Part shown: positions 44,515 through 53,879 of the stretch, in pieces | Numbering within the stretch: the stretch's first letter is position 1 | Layout: each line of letters starts with the position of its first letter | Assembly: GCF_014207955.1 (NCBI RefSeq) | Contig: NZ_JACHLK010000008.1 | Span: 248,001 to 312,000, forward strand | Length of the DNA: 64,000 nucleotides | Origin: Acidovorax soli | GTDB taxonomy: Bacteria; Pseudomonadota; Gammaproteobacteria; Burkholderiales; Burkholderiaceae_C | Reading direction: 5' to 3' | Made by a program: the position numbers and the translations under genes | Notes under the pieces: generated by a model | Database searches by the model: none | What the model saw: the letters and a program-made list of their open reading frames with translations, nothing else | What the model was told of the DNA's origin: nothing

Positions 44515-45147
44515 TCAGAAACCCAGGCTGGCCAGCAGGTCGTCCACCTGGGACTGGTCGGTGACGATGTCGGGGGTGTTCTCCGGATCCACCACGGGGC
44601 CGGCGAGGTGTTCGCGCGGGGCCTCGGCGGTCAGTGCCGCAGGCACATGGGCATTGGGGGGCGCGGTCTGGATCAGCAGCTGCACGAGCTGCTCTTCGAT
44701 GGTGGCGGCCAGATTGACCACCCGGGCGATCACCTGGCCCGTGAGATCGTGGAAATCCTGCGCCATCATGATTTCGGTCAGGTGCGTATCGGCTTCCATG
44801 GTGACGCGTTCCACGTCGGTCAGGAAGTTCATGATCTCGCCCTTGGCCACGGCCGCCACAGGGTCTTTCACCAGCGAAGCCACCACGCGGCGCGTCTCGG
44901 CCGCGATGAAGTCGTGCTGGGCCTTGGCCTGTTCGACCCGATTGAGCACCTTTTCGGCCGCCTCACCCGTGAGGCGGGCGATGTAGGACAGGCGGCTCTG
45001 GGCATCCGGCAACTCGCCCATGGAGCCGCGCAGCTTGTCGGCGTAGCCCAGTTCATTGAGCGAATCGTGGAGCTGGCGGGTCAGCAGGCCGATCTTGTGG
45101 TGGACATCGGTCGCAGGTTCCCCAGGGGTATGGTCGGGTGTATCCAT
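44515..45147 (-). CDS. cheZ: Chemotaxis protein phosphatase CheZ
   Basis: A 210-residue CheY-P phosphatase. The active-site helix MAQDFHDLTGQVIARVVNLA carries the catalytic Asp and Gln (D134 and Q138 by my count). The C-terminal amphipathic tail VDDLLASLGF (about 201-210) is the CheY-docking peptide. Follows cheY by 4 bases. 185 bases separate it from flhB, enough for a new promoter. Confidence 0.96.
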   Translation of the reverse strand: MDTPDHTPGEPATDVHHKIGLLTRQLHDSLNELGYADKLRGSMGELPDAQSRLSYIARLTGEAAEKVLNRVEQAKAQHDFIAAETRRVVASLVKDPVAAVAKGEIMNFLTDVERVTMEADTHLTEIMMAQDFHDLTGQVIARVVNLAATIEEQLVQLLIQTAPPNAHVPAALTAEAPREHLAGPVVDPENTPDIVTDQSQVDDLLASLGF

Positions 45148-45151
45148 GGCG

Positions 45152-45538
45152 TCACAGCCCCATCTTCTTGAGAATCAGCAAGACCTTTTCTTCAAGCGTT
45201 GCCTTGGTGAAAGGCTTGACGATGTAACCGGCGGCACCGCCCTGGGCGGCTGCAACGATGTCTTCCTTGCGGGCCTCGGCAGTCACCATCAGCACCGGCA
45301 GGTGCTTGAGCTTGTCGTCTTTCTTGATTTCCGCCAGAAGCTGGAAACCGTTCATGTTGGGCATGTTGATGTCCGTCACCACGAAGTCAAACTTGCCGTT
45401 GCGCAGTTTGTTCAGTGCGGCGACGCCGTCCTCGGCCTCGTCGGCGTCGGAAAATCCGCTCTCCTTGAGCAGATTGCGCACGATGCGCCGCATGGTGGAG
45501 AAGTCGTCAACGATCAAGAAGCGAAGGGCTGTGGTCAC
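45152..45538 (-). CDS. cheY: Chemotaxis response regulator CheY
   Basis: A 128-residue single receiver domain. Acidic pocket D11/D12, phosphorylation site D56 in VVTDINMP, T86 (MVTAEA) and K108 (YIVKPF) are all present. When phosphorylated by CheA it binds FliM to reverse the motor; cheA is not in this window. It is upstream of cheZ in the same run. The 72-base gap to motB contains the inverted repeat TGGCAGGT/ACCTGCCA (45583-45620). Confidence 0.97.
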   Translation of the reverse strand: MTTALRFLIVDDFSTMRRIVRNLLKESGFSDADEAEDGVAALNKLRNGKFDFVVTDINMPNMNGFQLLAEIKKDDKLKHLPVLMVTAEARKEDIVAAAQGGAAGYIVKPFTKATLEEKVLLILKKMGL

Positions 45539-45610
45539 TTGGGACCCTTTCGGTCGAAATAGGCTGGTTGTATTGTCAAGTGTGGCAGGTTTGGTGACAA
45601 GTCGTAACGA

Positions 45611-46543
45611 TCACCTGCCAGTCGTTGGATTTTCGCGCTTTTCCGTTGGCACTTCCGGAGCACTTGCCGCAGGAGTTCCCTTGCCCAGGAGGCGCTCTTC
45701 GGCCTCGCGGGTCAGCACCGTGATGGTAATACGGCGATTGGCGGGTGCGCGTGGATTCGTGGGCTCGAGCAGATCGCTGGCGGCCAGGCCGACCACGCGG
45801 CCGAGCTTGGCGTCGGGCATGCCGGCCGAGACCAGCTCGCGGCGCGAGGCGTTGGCCCGGTCGGCCGAAAGCTCCCAGTTGCTGTAACCGCGCTCGCTGT
45901 TGCCGTAGGGGACGGCATCGGTATGGCCGGCCAGGCTGATGCGGTTTTCCACCCCGCCCAGGGCAGCGCCGATCTCGCGCAGGATGTCGCGCATATAGGG
46001 TTTCACCAGCGCACTGCCACTGTCGAACATGGGGCGGTTCTGGTCGTCCACGATCTGGATCTGCAATCCGTCGGGTGTGACGTCGATGCGGATCTGCGAC
46101 TTGTACTCGTTCAGGCGCGGGTTTTCGGTGATCAGCGCGTCGATCTTGGCCTGCAGGGCCTTGATGCGCTCCTGGTCCTGCTTGGCCCGCTCGGCGCGCG
46201 CATTCTCGATGCTGGCGCGGCGGTCCTTGTCGGGATCGGAGTCGGAGCGGCGCACCTGGCCGTGCACCTTGGACAGGTCGTTGCCGCCCCCGGGGATCAC
46301 GCTGGAGCTGTTGCCGGCGCCATCGCCCCCCGTCATGGCCACCTTGAGCGGCGAACTGAAGTACGCCGAGATGCCCTGCAACTCTCCCTTGGCCGTGGAG
46401 CCCAGCAGCCACATCAGCAGGAAGAACGCCATCATGGCCGTCACGAAGTCGGCATAGGCGATCTTCCAGGCGCCGCCATGGGCGGCATGGCCGCCCTTCT
46501 TGACGCGCTTGATGATGATGGGCTGAAGCTTCTTTTCTGCCAT
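45611..46543 (-). CDS. motB: Flagellar motor stator protein MotB
   Basis: A 310-residue stator. The single membrane helix holds the proton-carrying D32 (AYADFVTAMMAFFLLMWLLG). A plug/linker follows, then an OmpA-like peptidoglycan-binding domain at about 150-280 (RISLAGHTDAVPYGNSERGY, NRRITITVL). The C-terminus is a Lys/Pro/Glu-rich tail. Starts 15 bases after motA. Confidence 0.96.
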   Translation of the reverse strand: MAEKKLQPIIIKRVKKGGHAAHGGAWKIAYADFVTAMMAFFLLMWLLGSTAKGELQGISAYFSSPLKVAMTGGDGAGNSSSVIPGGGNDLSKVHGQVRRSDSDPDKDRRASIENARAERAKQDQERIKALQAKIDALITENPRLNEYKSQIRIDVTPDGLQIQIVDDQNRPMFDSGSALVKPYMRDILREIGAALGGVENRISLAGHTDAVPYGNSERGYSNWELSADRANASRRELVSAGMPDAKLGRVVGLAASDLLEPTNPRAPANRRITITVLTREAEERLLGKGTPAASAPEVPTEKRENPTTGR

Positions 46544-46558
46544 GGCGCTAGTAGGGGC

Positions 46559-47419
46559 TTACTTCTTGCCCTTCACATGCCCTTCGAGTTCGGAGAAGGT
46601 CGGCCGGTCGGTCGAGAACAGGACCTTGCGGCCGAATTCGATGGCGGTAGCCGGGTTGTAGCCCTGCATGCTGGCCAGCAGCGTGGACTTGATGCACAGG
46701 AATTCCTTGGCGGCATCTTCGCTCTTTTGTTCCATCAGGCCGCCCAGGGGTTCCACGAAGCCGTAGGCCAGCAAAATCCCCAGGAAGGTGCCCACCAGGG
46801 CGGAGGCGATCATGCCGCCCAGCACCGAGGGCGGCTGGCCCACCGAGCCCATGGTGTTCACCACCCCGAGCACGGCGGCCACGATCCCGAAGGCGGGCAG
46901 GGCGCCGGCCAGGCGGGCAATGGCTGCCACCGGGGCGTGGGCCTCCTGGTGGTGGGTGTCGATCTCGTTGTCCATCAGGGCCTCGATCTCGTGCGAGTTG
47001 AGGTTGCCCGAGACCATCATGCGCAGGTAGTCGGTCGTGAACTCGATCACATGGTGGTCGCTGCCCACCGTGGGGTACTTCTTGAAGATCTCGGATTCAT
47101 GGGGCGTTTCCACATCCTTCTCGATCGCCATCAGCCCCTCCTTGCGGGCCTTTTGCAGGATGTCGTAGAGCATGGCGAGCAGCTCCATGTAGCGCGCCTT
47201 GGTGTACTTGGAACCCTTGAACGCGGCGGGAACCGCCTTCATGGTCGCCTTGAGCACCTTGGGCTGGTTGTTCACCACAAAGGCGCCCAGCGCGCTGCCG
47301 CCAATGGTGATCAGCTCGAACGGCAGGGCCTTCAGGATCACCTGGATGTTCCCGCCGTGCACGATGTACACACCGAAGATGCAGACCATGCTGACGACGT
47401 AGCCAATGATGACGAACAT
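46559..47419 (-). CDS. motA: Flagellar motor stator protein MotA
   Basis: A 286-residue stator subunit with four membrane helices: N-terminal pair from MFVIIGYVVSMVCIFGVYIV, C-terminal pair with ALPAFGIVAAVLGVVNTMGS and GTFLGILLAYGFVEPLG, where the conserved prolines lie. The cytoplasmic loop (about 60-165) is charged. First gene of motAB-cheYZ-flhBAFG-fliA and divergent from the TPR glycosyltransferase gene. Confidence 0.97.
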   Translation of the reverse strand: MFVIIGYVVSMVCIFGVYIVHGGNIQVILKALPFELITIGGSALGAFVVNNQPKVLKATMKAVPAAFKGSKYTKARYMELLAMLYDILQKARKEGLMAIEKDVETPHESEIFKKYPTVGSDHHVIEFTTDYLRMMVSGNLNSHEIEALMDNEIDTHHQEAHAPVAAIARLAGALPAFGIVAAVLGVVNTMGSVGQPPSVLGGMIASALVGTFLGILLAYGFVEPLGGLMEQKSEDAAKEFLCIKSTLLASMQGYNPATAIEFGRKVLFSTDRPTFSELEGHVKGKK

Positions 47420-47683
47420 GCTGATTCAGTTTGTTTTGTCGGGCGCCAGGCGGTCGGCTGGGCCAGTGCGGGTGGGCATGGCCCTGTGCCATGCTTTGGG
47501 CGACTGTATCGGATTGTGCTCGAACCGATCCCATGAGCAAGCGGTAAAGCACCCACCACTTTCCTGGTTGGGGCGGGTAGCGTGGTTTTTACGTTGGTTT
47601 TCCCGATTTAGGAAGCCGCCAAGGTGTTTATGCTGGACGGCATGGGCAGATTGCCTGCTTGTCCGGCCCCTACACCGACGCCA

Positions 47684-50023
47684 ATGACCGACACCACGAC
47701 GACAGACCGTTCGCACCATCCAGGACAGGCCGGCGCCGCCTTGCCTGTCTCGCCGGTACAGATGCTGGTGGAGCGCAGCATGGCGCTGGCCATCGAATGC
47801 CACCGCGCGGGCAACTACCCGCAGGCGGAAGAACTGTACCGGGCCGTGCTCAGCCTGGATCCGGCCCATGCCGACGCCAACCACAACCTGGGCGCCATCG
47901 CGGTCGAATGCGGCCAGTTCCTGGCCAGCGTACCCTTCTTCCAGGCCGCGCTGGAGGCCAACCCCAAGGAGCGCCAGTACTGGGTGAGCCTGGTCGATGC
48001 CTTGATACAGGCAGGTGAAGATGCGCTGGCCGGCGGGGTGCTGGAAGATGCCTTGCGCGCGGGCCTGGCCGGCGATGCGGCTGGCGAGCTCGTGGAGCGG
48101 CTGGTCGGGGCGGCCATGGAGCGGGCCCGCTTGGCGCGGCCAGTGGTCGGGCGCATGCCGCCCCGGGAGCAACTGGCGGAGATCAACCGCCTGTTCGAGG
48201 AAGAAAAATTCGACGCGGTGCTGCGCATGGGTCGCAAGATGACGCGCCAGTTTCCCCAGTGCACCATGGGCTGGAAGTCGCTCAGCGCGGCCCTGATGCG
48301 CGTGGGCCAGCGCGACAAGGCGATCGAGCCCATGCAGCAGGCGCTGGCGCTCGATCCCGGTGACGTGGACATGCTGAGCAACTACGGCCTGGCCCTGTCC
48401 CTGCGCGGCGACCTGGTGCAGGCCGAGATCCTGCTGCGCCAGGCGGTGGGCCACGGGCCCCGGTTCAAGCAGGGCTGGTTCAACCTGGGCATCGTGATGC
48501 GGGGGCAGGCGCGGCTGCAGGCGGCCGAGGCGGCCTACCGCACGGCGCTGGAGATCGACCCCGGCGATGTCGGCGTGCTCATCAACCTCAGTGTGTTGCT
48601 GGGCGAGATGAACCGCCTGCCGGAGGCCGAGCAGTACGCGCGCAAGGCCATCGAGGTGCAGCCGGGCCATTTGCAGGCCCGCATCAGCATGGGCATGTTG
48701 CTCAAGGACCAGGGGCGTTTGCCGGAGGCGCTGCAGGCCCTGCGCGCTGCGATGGATCTGGCACCGGCCGACGCCTCGGCGCTCAGCTCCTACCTGTTCG
48801 TCGCGAACTGTATTCCCGACCTGGACCCGGTGGACCGGTTTGCGGCCTACCAGCGCTTCAACCAGCATTTCGGCGAGCCATACCGCCATCTGTGGCGGCC
48901 GCATTCCAATGAGCGCAATGCCGAACGCCGCCTGCGCGTCGGCTATGTGGCCCCCGTGTTCCGCAACCATGCATGCCGCCAGTTCCTGGAGCCTCTGCTG
49001 GCCAACCATTCCCACGAGCGCGTGGAGCTGTTCGCGTACAGCGGGCCGTATGAGCTGGAGGACGAAGTGACGGACCGGTACCGCACCTACTTCGAGCATT
49101 GGATCGATACCCGTGACCTGGACGACGATCAACTGGCCCAGCGCATCCGCGACGACGGCATCGACGTCCTTGTGGACATTGCAGGCCACACCAAGGGCCA
49201 CCGGCTGGGGGCCTTTGCCCGCAAGCCCGCGCCCGTCTCGCTGCACTGGCTCGATTCCGGATACACCACGGGGCTCAAGGCCATCGACTACTACCTGACG
49301 GACGAGCCGACCGTGCCGGTCGGGCAGGAGGGGCTGTTCTCGGAAAAGCCCTGGCGCCTGCCGCACGCGTCGCTGGTCTACCGGGCCAACCCCGGCATGG
49401 GCGAGGTCAGCGAGCTGCCGGCCATGTCGAACGGCTACGTGACCTTCGGTACCCTGACCCGGGCCGTGCGCCTGAACGAACGCGTCATCCGTGCCTGGTC
49501 TGCACTGCTGCAGCGGGTGCCCGGTTCGCGCCTGGAGATCAACAGCGGCAATTTCAGCCAGGCGGAGGTGCGCGAGCAGTGGTTCCAGCGCTTCGAGGCG
49601 CATGGCGTCCAGCGGGAGCGCATCCTCATGGGCTTCGAGAGCCCCCCCTGGAATGTGCTGCGCAGGATGGACATCGCGCTGGACTGCTTTCCGCAGAACT
49701 CGGGCACGACGCTGATCGAGTCGCTGTTCATGGGCCTGCCCCTGGTCACCCTGGCCAGCGCTCCCAGCATGGGCACGCTCGGCGCATCGGTCCTCACCTC
49801 GGTGGGGTATCCCGAGTGGATCGCATACAGCGAAGAAGAATATGTCGACAAGCTGGTCGCGCTGGCGTCCGACCTGCCGCAGCTCGCGCAGATCCGCGCG
49901 GGCCTGCGGCCGAAGATGCAGTCGTCTGCGCTGATGGACGAGGCGGGTTTTGCCCGCGATGTGGAGGCTGCTTATGGCCAGATGTTCCGGGCATGGTGCG
50001 ATGCGCAGCCGCCAGGCCGTTGA
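47684..50023 (+). CDS. TPR and O-GlcNAc-transferase-like (GT41/SPINDLY) protein
   Basis: A 779-residue two-part protein. Residues about 33-355 are TPR repeats (NYPQAEELYRAVLSLDPAHA, NYGLALSLRGDLVQAEILLR and others). About 412-779 is a GT41 domain: RLRVGYVAP, DVLVDIAGHTKGHRLGAF, VTFGTLTRAVRLNE, DCFPQNSGTTLIESLFMGLP with the nucleotide-sugar loop. The conserved lysine of the OGT F-x-K region aligns with Arg596, so donor or chemistry may differ. An ATG 60 bases upstream is in frame and possible. Position next to flagellin suggests it glycosylates Ser/Thr of flagellin in the cytoplasm; this is inference. Confidence 0.8.
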   Translation: MTDTTTTDRSHHPGQAGAALPVSPVQMLVERSMALAIECHRAGNYPQAEELYRAVLSLDPAHADANHNLGAIAVECGQFLASVPFFQAALEANPKERQYWVSLVDALIQAGEDALAGGVLEDALRAGLAGDAAGELVERLVGAAMERARLARPVVGRMPPREQLAEINRLFEEEKFDAVLRMGRKMTRQFPQCTMGWKSLSAALMRVGQRDKAIEPMQQALALDPGDVDMLSNYGLALSLRGDLVQAEILLRQAVGHGPRFKQGWFNLGIVMRGQARLQAAEAAYRTALEIDPGDVGVLINLSVLLGEMNRLPEAEQYARKAIEVQPGHLQARISMGMLLKDQGRLPEALQALRAAMDLAPADASALSSYLFVANCIPDLDPVDRFAAYQRFNQHFGEPYRHLWRPHSNERNAERRLRVGYVAPVFRNHACRQFLEPLLANHSHERVELFAYSGPYELEDEVTDRYRTYFEHWIDTRDLDDDQLAQRIRDDGIDVLVDIAGHTKGHRLGAFARKPAPVSLHWLDSGYTTGLKAIDYYLTDEPTVPVGQEGLFSEKPWRLPHASLVYRANPGMGEVSELPAMSNGYVTFGTLTRAVRLNERVIRAWSALLQRVPGSRLEINSGNFSQAEVREQWFQRFEAHGVQRERILMGFESPPWNVLRRMDIALDCFPQNSGTTLIESLFMGLPLVTLASAPSMGTLGASVLTSVGYPEWIAYSEEEYVDKLVALASDLPQLAQIRAGLRPKMQSSALMDEAGFARDVEAAYGQMFRAWCDAQPPGR

Positions 50024-50052
50024 CTGGCACCCGGGGGGATCCTCCGTACCCC

Positions 50053-50080
50053 TTGGAGAGGCGTGCCTTGCCGCTATAGT
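50053..50080 (+). promoter_or_regulatory. Candidate sigma-70 promoter of rfbFG operon
   Basis: TTGGAG at 50053-50058, 16 bases, TATAGT at 50075-50080, in the 138-base gap between the TPR glycosyltransferase gene and rfbF, 81 bases before the start codon. It would let the sugar pathway be expressed apart from the flagellar cascade. Confidence 0.5.
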
Positions 50081-50161
50081 GCCTGCATTGAGGCAACGCC
50101 CCGTCCGGGTATCGAGCCCAGGGGTGCTGTCGTGGTACGGAGACCCACCGAGTTGCAATCC

Positions 50162-50941
50162 ATGAAAGCTGTTCTGCTGGCCGGGGGCCTTGGCACCCGC
50201 ATCTCCGAAGAGTCGCACCTGCGGCCCAAGCCCATGATCGAGATCGGCGGGCGGCCCATCCTGTGGCACATCATGAAGACCTATGCCGCCCATGGCGTCA
50301 ATGACTTCATCATCTGCCTGGGCTACAAGGGCTACGTCATCAAGGAATACTTCGCCAACTACTTCCTGCACATGTCGGATGTGACCTTCGACATGGCCGA
50401 GAACCGCATGGAAGTGCACCACCGCCATGCCGAGCCCTGGCGGGTGACGCTGGTGGACACGGGCGAATCGACCCTGACGGGAGGGCGCCTCAAGCGCGTG
50501 CGCGAGTACCTGCCGGCCGATGAACCGTTCTGCTTCACCTATGGCGATGGGGTTGCCGACATCGACATGGCGGCCCAGTTCGCTTTCCATGCGGCCCATG
50601 GCCGCCAGGCCACCGTCACTGCGGTGCTGCCGCCGGGGCGCTACGGCGCGCTGGTGCGCGATGGCGACGACGGCGAGGTGGTGCGGGGCTTCGTGGAAAA
50701 GCCCCGCGGCGATGGCGGCTGGATCAACGGCGGGTTCTTCGTGCTCTCGCCCCAGGTGATCGATCGCATCGAGGGCGACACCACCCCCTGGGAGGCAGGT
50801 CCGATGGAAAGCCTGGCGCGCGACGGCGAACTGCGGGCTTTCGAGCACCGGGGCTTCTGGCAGCCCATGGACACGCTGCGCGAGAAGAACCTGCTCGAAG
50901 AACTCTGGCAAAGCGGCCAGGCCCCGTGGAAGTGCTGGTGA
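50162..50941 (+). CDS. rfbF: Glucose-1-phosphate cytidylyltransferase
   Basis: A 259-residue nucleotidyltransferase making CDP-glucose from CTP and glucose-1-phosphate. The N-terminal motif [18 protein letters not shown] with [19 protein letters not shown] is diagnostic of RfbF, as are the YGDGVADID block (about 123-131) and the [19 protein letters not shown] block. It is the first step of CDP-6-deoxyhexose pathways. The RfbG start codon is 3 bases after the rfbF stop, so both act together. Confidence 0.95.
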   Translation: MKAVLLAGGLGTRISEESHLRPKPMIEIGGRPILWHIMKTYAAHGVNDFIICLGYKGYVIKEYFANYFLHMSDVTFDMAENRMEVHHRHAEPWRVTLVDTGESTLTGGRLKRVREYLPADEPFCFTYGDGVADIDMAAQFAFHAAHGRQATVTAVLPPGRYGALVRDGDDGEVVRGFVEKPRGDGGWINGGFFVLSPQVIDRIEGDTTPWEAGPMESLARDGELRAFEHRGFWQPMDTLREKNLLEELWQSGQAPWKCW

Positions 50942-50943
50942 AC

Positions 50944-52023
50944 ATGGTGCTGCCCGATCCGGATTTCTGGCGTGGCAAGCGCGTGGTGCTCACGGGGCAC
51001 ACGGGCTTCAAGGGCAGCTGGCTGGCCCTGTGGCTGCAGCGCCTGGGGGCCCAGGTCACGGGCATCGCCCTGCCGCCGGCCAGCGAACCCAGCCTGTTCG
51101 CACAGGCGGGTGTGGCCCAGGGCATGGAAAGCCATGTCTGCGACATACGCGATGCCGGGGCCACCGCGGCCCGCATCCAGGCGGCACGCCCCGACATCGT
51201 GCTGCACCTGGCCGCCCAGGCGCTGGTGCGCCCCAGCTATGCGGCGCCGCTCGAGACCTATGCCACCAACGTCATGGGGACGGCCCATGTGCTGGATGCT
51301 CTCCGGGGCCTGGCCGATGTGCGCGTGGCCGTGGTCGTGACCACCGACAAGGTCTACCGCAACCGGGAGTGGGTCTACCCCTACCGCGAGGACGATGCGC
51401 TGGGCGGGCACGACCCCTACAGCGCGAGCAAGGCCGCCGCCGAGATCGTGGCGGCCAGCTACCGCGATGCCTTTCTGTCCGCGCAGGGCATGGCCTTGGC
51501 CACGGCGCGTGCCGGCAACGTGATCGGCGGCGGGGACTGGTCGCCCGAGCGCCTGCTGCCCGATGCCGCAGCCGCCTGGTCGGCCGGCGAGACCCTGGTG
51601 CTGCGCAACCCCCACGCCACACGCCCCTGGCAGCATGTGCTGGAACCGCTGGCGGCCTACCTGCGGCTCGCCGAACTGCTCTGGAACGATGCCTCGCAGG
51701 CCGGCGCCTACAACTTCGGGCCCGCGCCGCACGAGGCGGCCACGGTGGGGCGCGTGATCGAGATCGCCGCGGCCGCCTACCCCGCGGCGCCCGTGCGCTA
51801 CCAGAGCGACGTGAAGCAGCCGCACGAGGCGGGCCTGTTGGCGCTCGACACCGCGCTGGCGCGCAGCCGGCTGGGCGTCGTTCCCTGCTGGGCGCTGGCG
51901 CAGGCCGTGGGCCGTACCATGGCCTGGTACCGGGAGTTCCATGCAGGAGCCTCGGCGCGTGCGCTGTGCCTGTCTGACCTCGAGGCCTACGAAAAGGCGG
52001 GCAGCGGGGGCGCCGCGCCATGA
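50944..52023 (+). CDS. rfbG: CDP-glucose 4,6-dehydratase
   Basis: A 359-residue extended SDR converting CDP-glucose to CDP-4-keto-6-deoxyglucose. NAD-binding motif TGHTGFKGSW (G18, G21, G24), then VVTTDKVYRN and DPYSASKAAAE giving Y159/K163; the sequence lines up with RfbG rather than RmlB. A GTG start 18 bases upstream, overlapping rfbF, is possible; ATG at 50944 gives the usual N-terminus. Overlaps the epimerase gene by 4 bases. Confidence 0.95.
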   Translation: MVLPDPDFWRGKRVVLTGHTGFKGSWLALWLQRLGAQVTGIALPPASEPSLFAQAGVAQGMESHVCDIRDAGATAARIQAARPDIVLHLAAQALVRPSYAAPLETYATNVMGTAHVLDALRGLADVRVAVVVTTDKVYRNREWVYPYREDDALGGHDPYSASKAAAEIVAASYRDAFLSAQGMALATARAGNVIGGGDWSPERLLPDAAAAWSAGETLVLRNPHATRPWQHVLEPLAAYLRLAELLWNDASQAGAYNFGPAPHEAATVGRVIEIAAAAYPAAPVRYQSDVKQPHEAGLLALDTALARSRLGVVPCWALAQAVGRTMAWYREFHAGASARALCLSDLEAYEKAGSGGAAP

Positions 52024-52583
52024 GCCGCTTTGCCGTGGAGTCCACCCCGCTGGCCGGCCTCGTGACCGTGCAGCGCCAGCCACTGGGGGACAGCCGGGGC
52101 TTTCTCGCGCGCATGTTCTGCGCGCAGGACCTGGCGCCGGTGGGCTGGACCTGGCCCATCGCCCAGATCAACCACACGCACACCGCGCAGCGTGGCACGC
52201 TGCGGGGCCTGCATTTTCAGCACCCCCCTGCGGCCGAAGCCAAGCTGGTCAGCTGCCTGCGGGGTGCGGTGTGGGATGTGGCCGTTGATCTGCGCGCCGG
52301 CTCGCCCACATTGCTGCAGTGGTTCGGCCGCGAACTCTCGGCCAGCAACCATTGGGCCATGCTCATTCCCCCCGGTTTCGCCCATGGCTTCCAGGCGCTG
52401 GCCGACGACTGCGAGATGCTGTACCTGCACTCCGCACCCCATGCGCCCGACGCCGAAGGCGGGCTCGACGCACTGGACCCGCGCCTTGGCATTGCCTGGC
52501 CGCTGCCCGTGGCGGCGCGCTCTGCGCGCGATGCCGAACACCCCCTGCTGACGCCCGCATTCACCGGGCTGCCACTGACCTGA
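52020..52583 (+). CDS. RmlC-like dTDP-sugar 3,5-epimerase family protein
   Basis: A 187-residue cupin-fold sugar epimerase. DSRGFLARMF and the catalytic block NHTHTAQRGTLRGLHFQHPP (His65) match the RmlC family, as does IPPGFAHGFQALADD. It probably epimerises C3, C5 or both on the CDP-4-keto-6-deoxy sugar made by RfbG, changing the stereochemistry before methylation. Overlaps rfbG by 4 bases. Confidence 0.88.
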   Translation: MSRFAVESTPLAGLVTVQRQPLGDSRGFLARMFCAQDLAPVGWTWPIAQINHTHTAQRGTLRGLHFQHPPAAEAKLVSCLRGAVWDVAVDLRAGSPTLLQWFGRELSASNHWAMLIPPGFAHGFQALADDCEMLYLHSAPHAPDAEGGLDALDPRLGIAWPLPVAARSARDAEHPLLTPAFTGLPLT

Positions 52584-52598
52584 TCCGAGCTCCCGACC

Positions 52599-53822
52599 AT
52601 GAAATGCCGCCACTGCGCCGCCCCCGTGACCTTGCCCATGGCAGACCTGGGCACCGCGCCCCCGTCGAATGCCTACCTGCGCGAGCCGGCGCTGCATGCC
52701 CCTGAACGCTGGTACCCGCTTCGGGTGCTGGTGTGCGAGCGCTGCTGGCTGGTGCAGACCGAGGACTTCGCCGCGGCCGATGCGCTGTTCGATGCCGAAT
52801 ACGCCTACTTCAGCTCGTTCTCCAGCAGCTGGCTGGCGCATGCGCAGGCCTATGTGGACGGCATGGCCGAGCGCCTGGCGCTGGGGCCGCACAGCCATGT
52901 GGTCGAGGTGGCGGCCAACGACGGCTACTTGCTGCAGTACGTGGCCGCACGCGGCATTCCCTGCCTGGGCGTGGAGCCCACGGCCAGCACGGCCGCCGCG
53001 GCACGGGCGCGGGGCATCGAGGTGGTGGAGCGGTTCTTCGGCGTGGAACTGGCCCGCGAACTGGCGGCACAGGGGCGCTGTGCCGATCTCACGGTGGCGA
53101 ACAACGTGCTGGCCCACGTGCCCGACATCAACGACTTCGTCGCGGGCTTTGCCGTGCTGCTCAAGCCGCAGGGCGTGGCCACCTTCGAGTTTCCGCACCT
53201 GCTGCAACTGGTGCAGCAGTGCCAGTTCGACACCCTGTACCACGAGCATTTTTCCTACCTGTCGCTCACGGCGGTGCAGCGCATCTTTGCCGCCAACGGG
53301 CTGGTCGTGACCGATGTGCAAGAGCTGCCCACCCATGGCGGCAGCCTGCGCGTGTTCGCGCAGCGCAGCGATGCCGGTGCACAGCCGCAGGAACGGGTGG
53401 CGTGGCTGCTGGACCGCGAAGCGGCGGCGGGGGTGTCTTCCGCCGCGTTCTATGGCCGCCTGCAGGGGGAGGCGCTGCGCATCAAGCGCGAGCTGCTTGG
53501 CTTCCTGCTCGACTGCCATGCGCGCGGCCTCAAGGTCGGCGCCTATGGCGCGGCCGCCAAGGGCAACACGCTGCTCAACTTCGCCGGCGTGCGGGCCGAC
53601 CTGCTGCCCTATGTGGTGGACCGCAATCCCGCCAAGCAGGGGCAGTACCTGCCGGGCAGCAGGATTCCCATTGTGGATGAGGCGCACCTGCGCGCCCACC
53701 GGCCCGACCGTGTGCTGATCCTGCCGTGGAACCTCAAGGACGAGGTGGTCGCGCAGCTGGACTATGTCCGCGAGTGGGGGGCGCTGTTCACGGTGGCGGT
53801 TCCGGCCCTGAAGACCCTTTGA
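52599..53822 (+). CDS. Sugar C-methyltransferase (TylCIII/EvaC-like)
   Basis: A 407-residue SAM-dependent C-methyltransferase of the NDP-ketohexose type. N-terminal zinc motif C3-xx-C6 ... C46-xx-C49, SAM motif VVEVAANDGYLLQY (about 101-114), GVEPTAST, then a C-terminal domain with KVGAYGAAAKGNTLLNF and YVVDRNPAKQGQYLPG. These enzymes put a methyl on C3 of 4-keto-6-deoxy sugars to make branched sugars. Follows the epimerase by 15 bases. It strongly implies that the final sugar is C-methylated. Confidence 0.88.
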   Translation: MKCRHCAAPVTLPMADLGTAPPSNAYLREPALHAPERWYPLRVLVCERCWLVQTEDFAAADALFDAEYAYFSSFSSSWLAHAQAYVDGMAERLALGPHSHVVEVAANDGYLLQYVAARGIPCLGVEPTASTAAAARARGIEVVERFFGVELARELAAQGRCADLTVANNVLAHVPDINDFVAGFAVLLKPQGVATFEFPHLLQLVQQCQFDTLYHEHFSYLSLTAVQRIFAANGLVVTDVQELPTHGGSLRVFAQRSDAGAQPQERVAWLLDREAAAGVSSAAFYGRLQGEALRIKRELLGFLLDCHARGLKVGAYGAAAKGNTLLNFAGVRADLLPYVVDRNPAKQGQYLPGSRIPIVDEAHLRAHRPDRVLILPWNLKDEVVAQLDYVREWGALFTVAVPALKTL

Positions 53823-53879
53823 GAGGACGCGCCGTTCTCGCAACCATCCCATTGAGTGACCGATCAACCAAGGAATCCC

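Noticed and set aside
47420..47683. Sigma-28 promoter for motA or the TPR glycosyltransferase
   Set aside because: TCCGATAC (minus) and CCCGATTT (plus) resemble -10 boxes but no TAAA-like -35 lies 15 bases upstream of either.
47426..50911. A 1161-codon minus-strand frame
   Set aside because: Antisense to the TPR glycosyltransferase and rfbF. No recognisable domain.
50926..50943. GTG start for rfbG overlapping rfbF
   Set aside because: Possible, but the ATG at 50944 gives the normal N-terminus of CDP-glucose 4,6-dehydratases, so the shorter form was kept.
53856..53879. GTG start for the FkbM gene
   Set aside because: The ATG at 53880 has AAGGA at the right distance; the GTG has no comparable signal.
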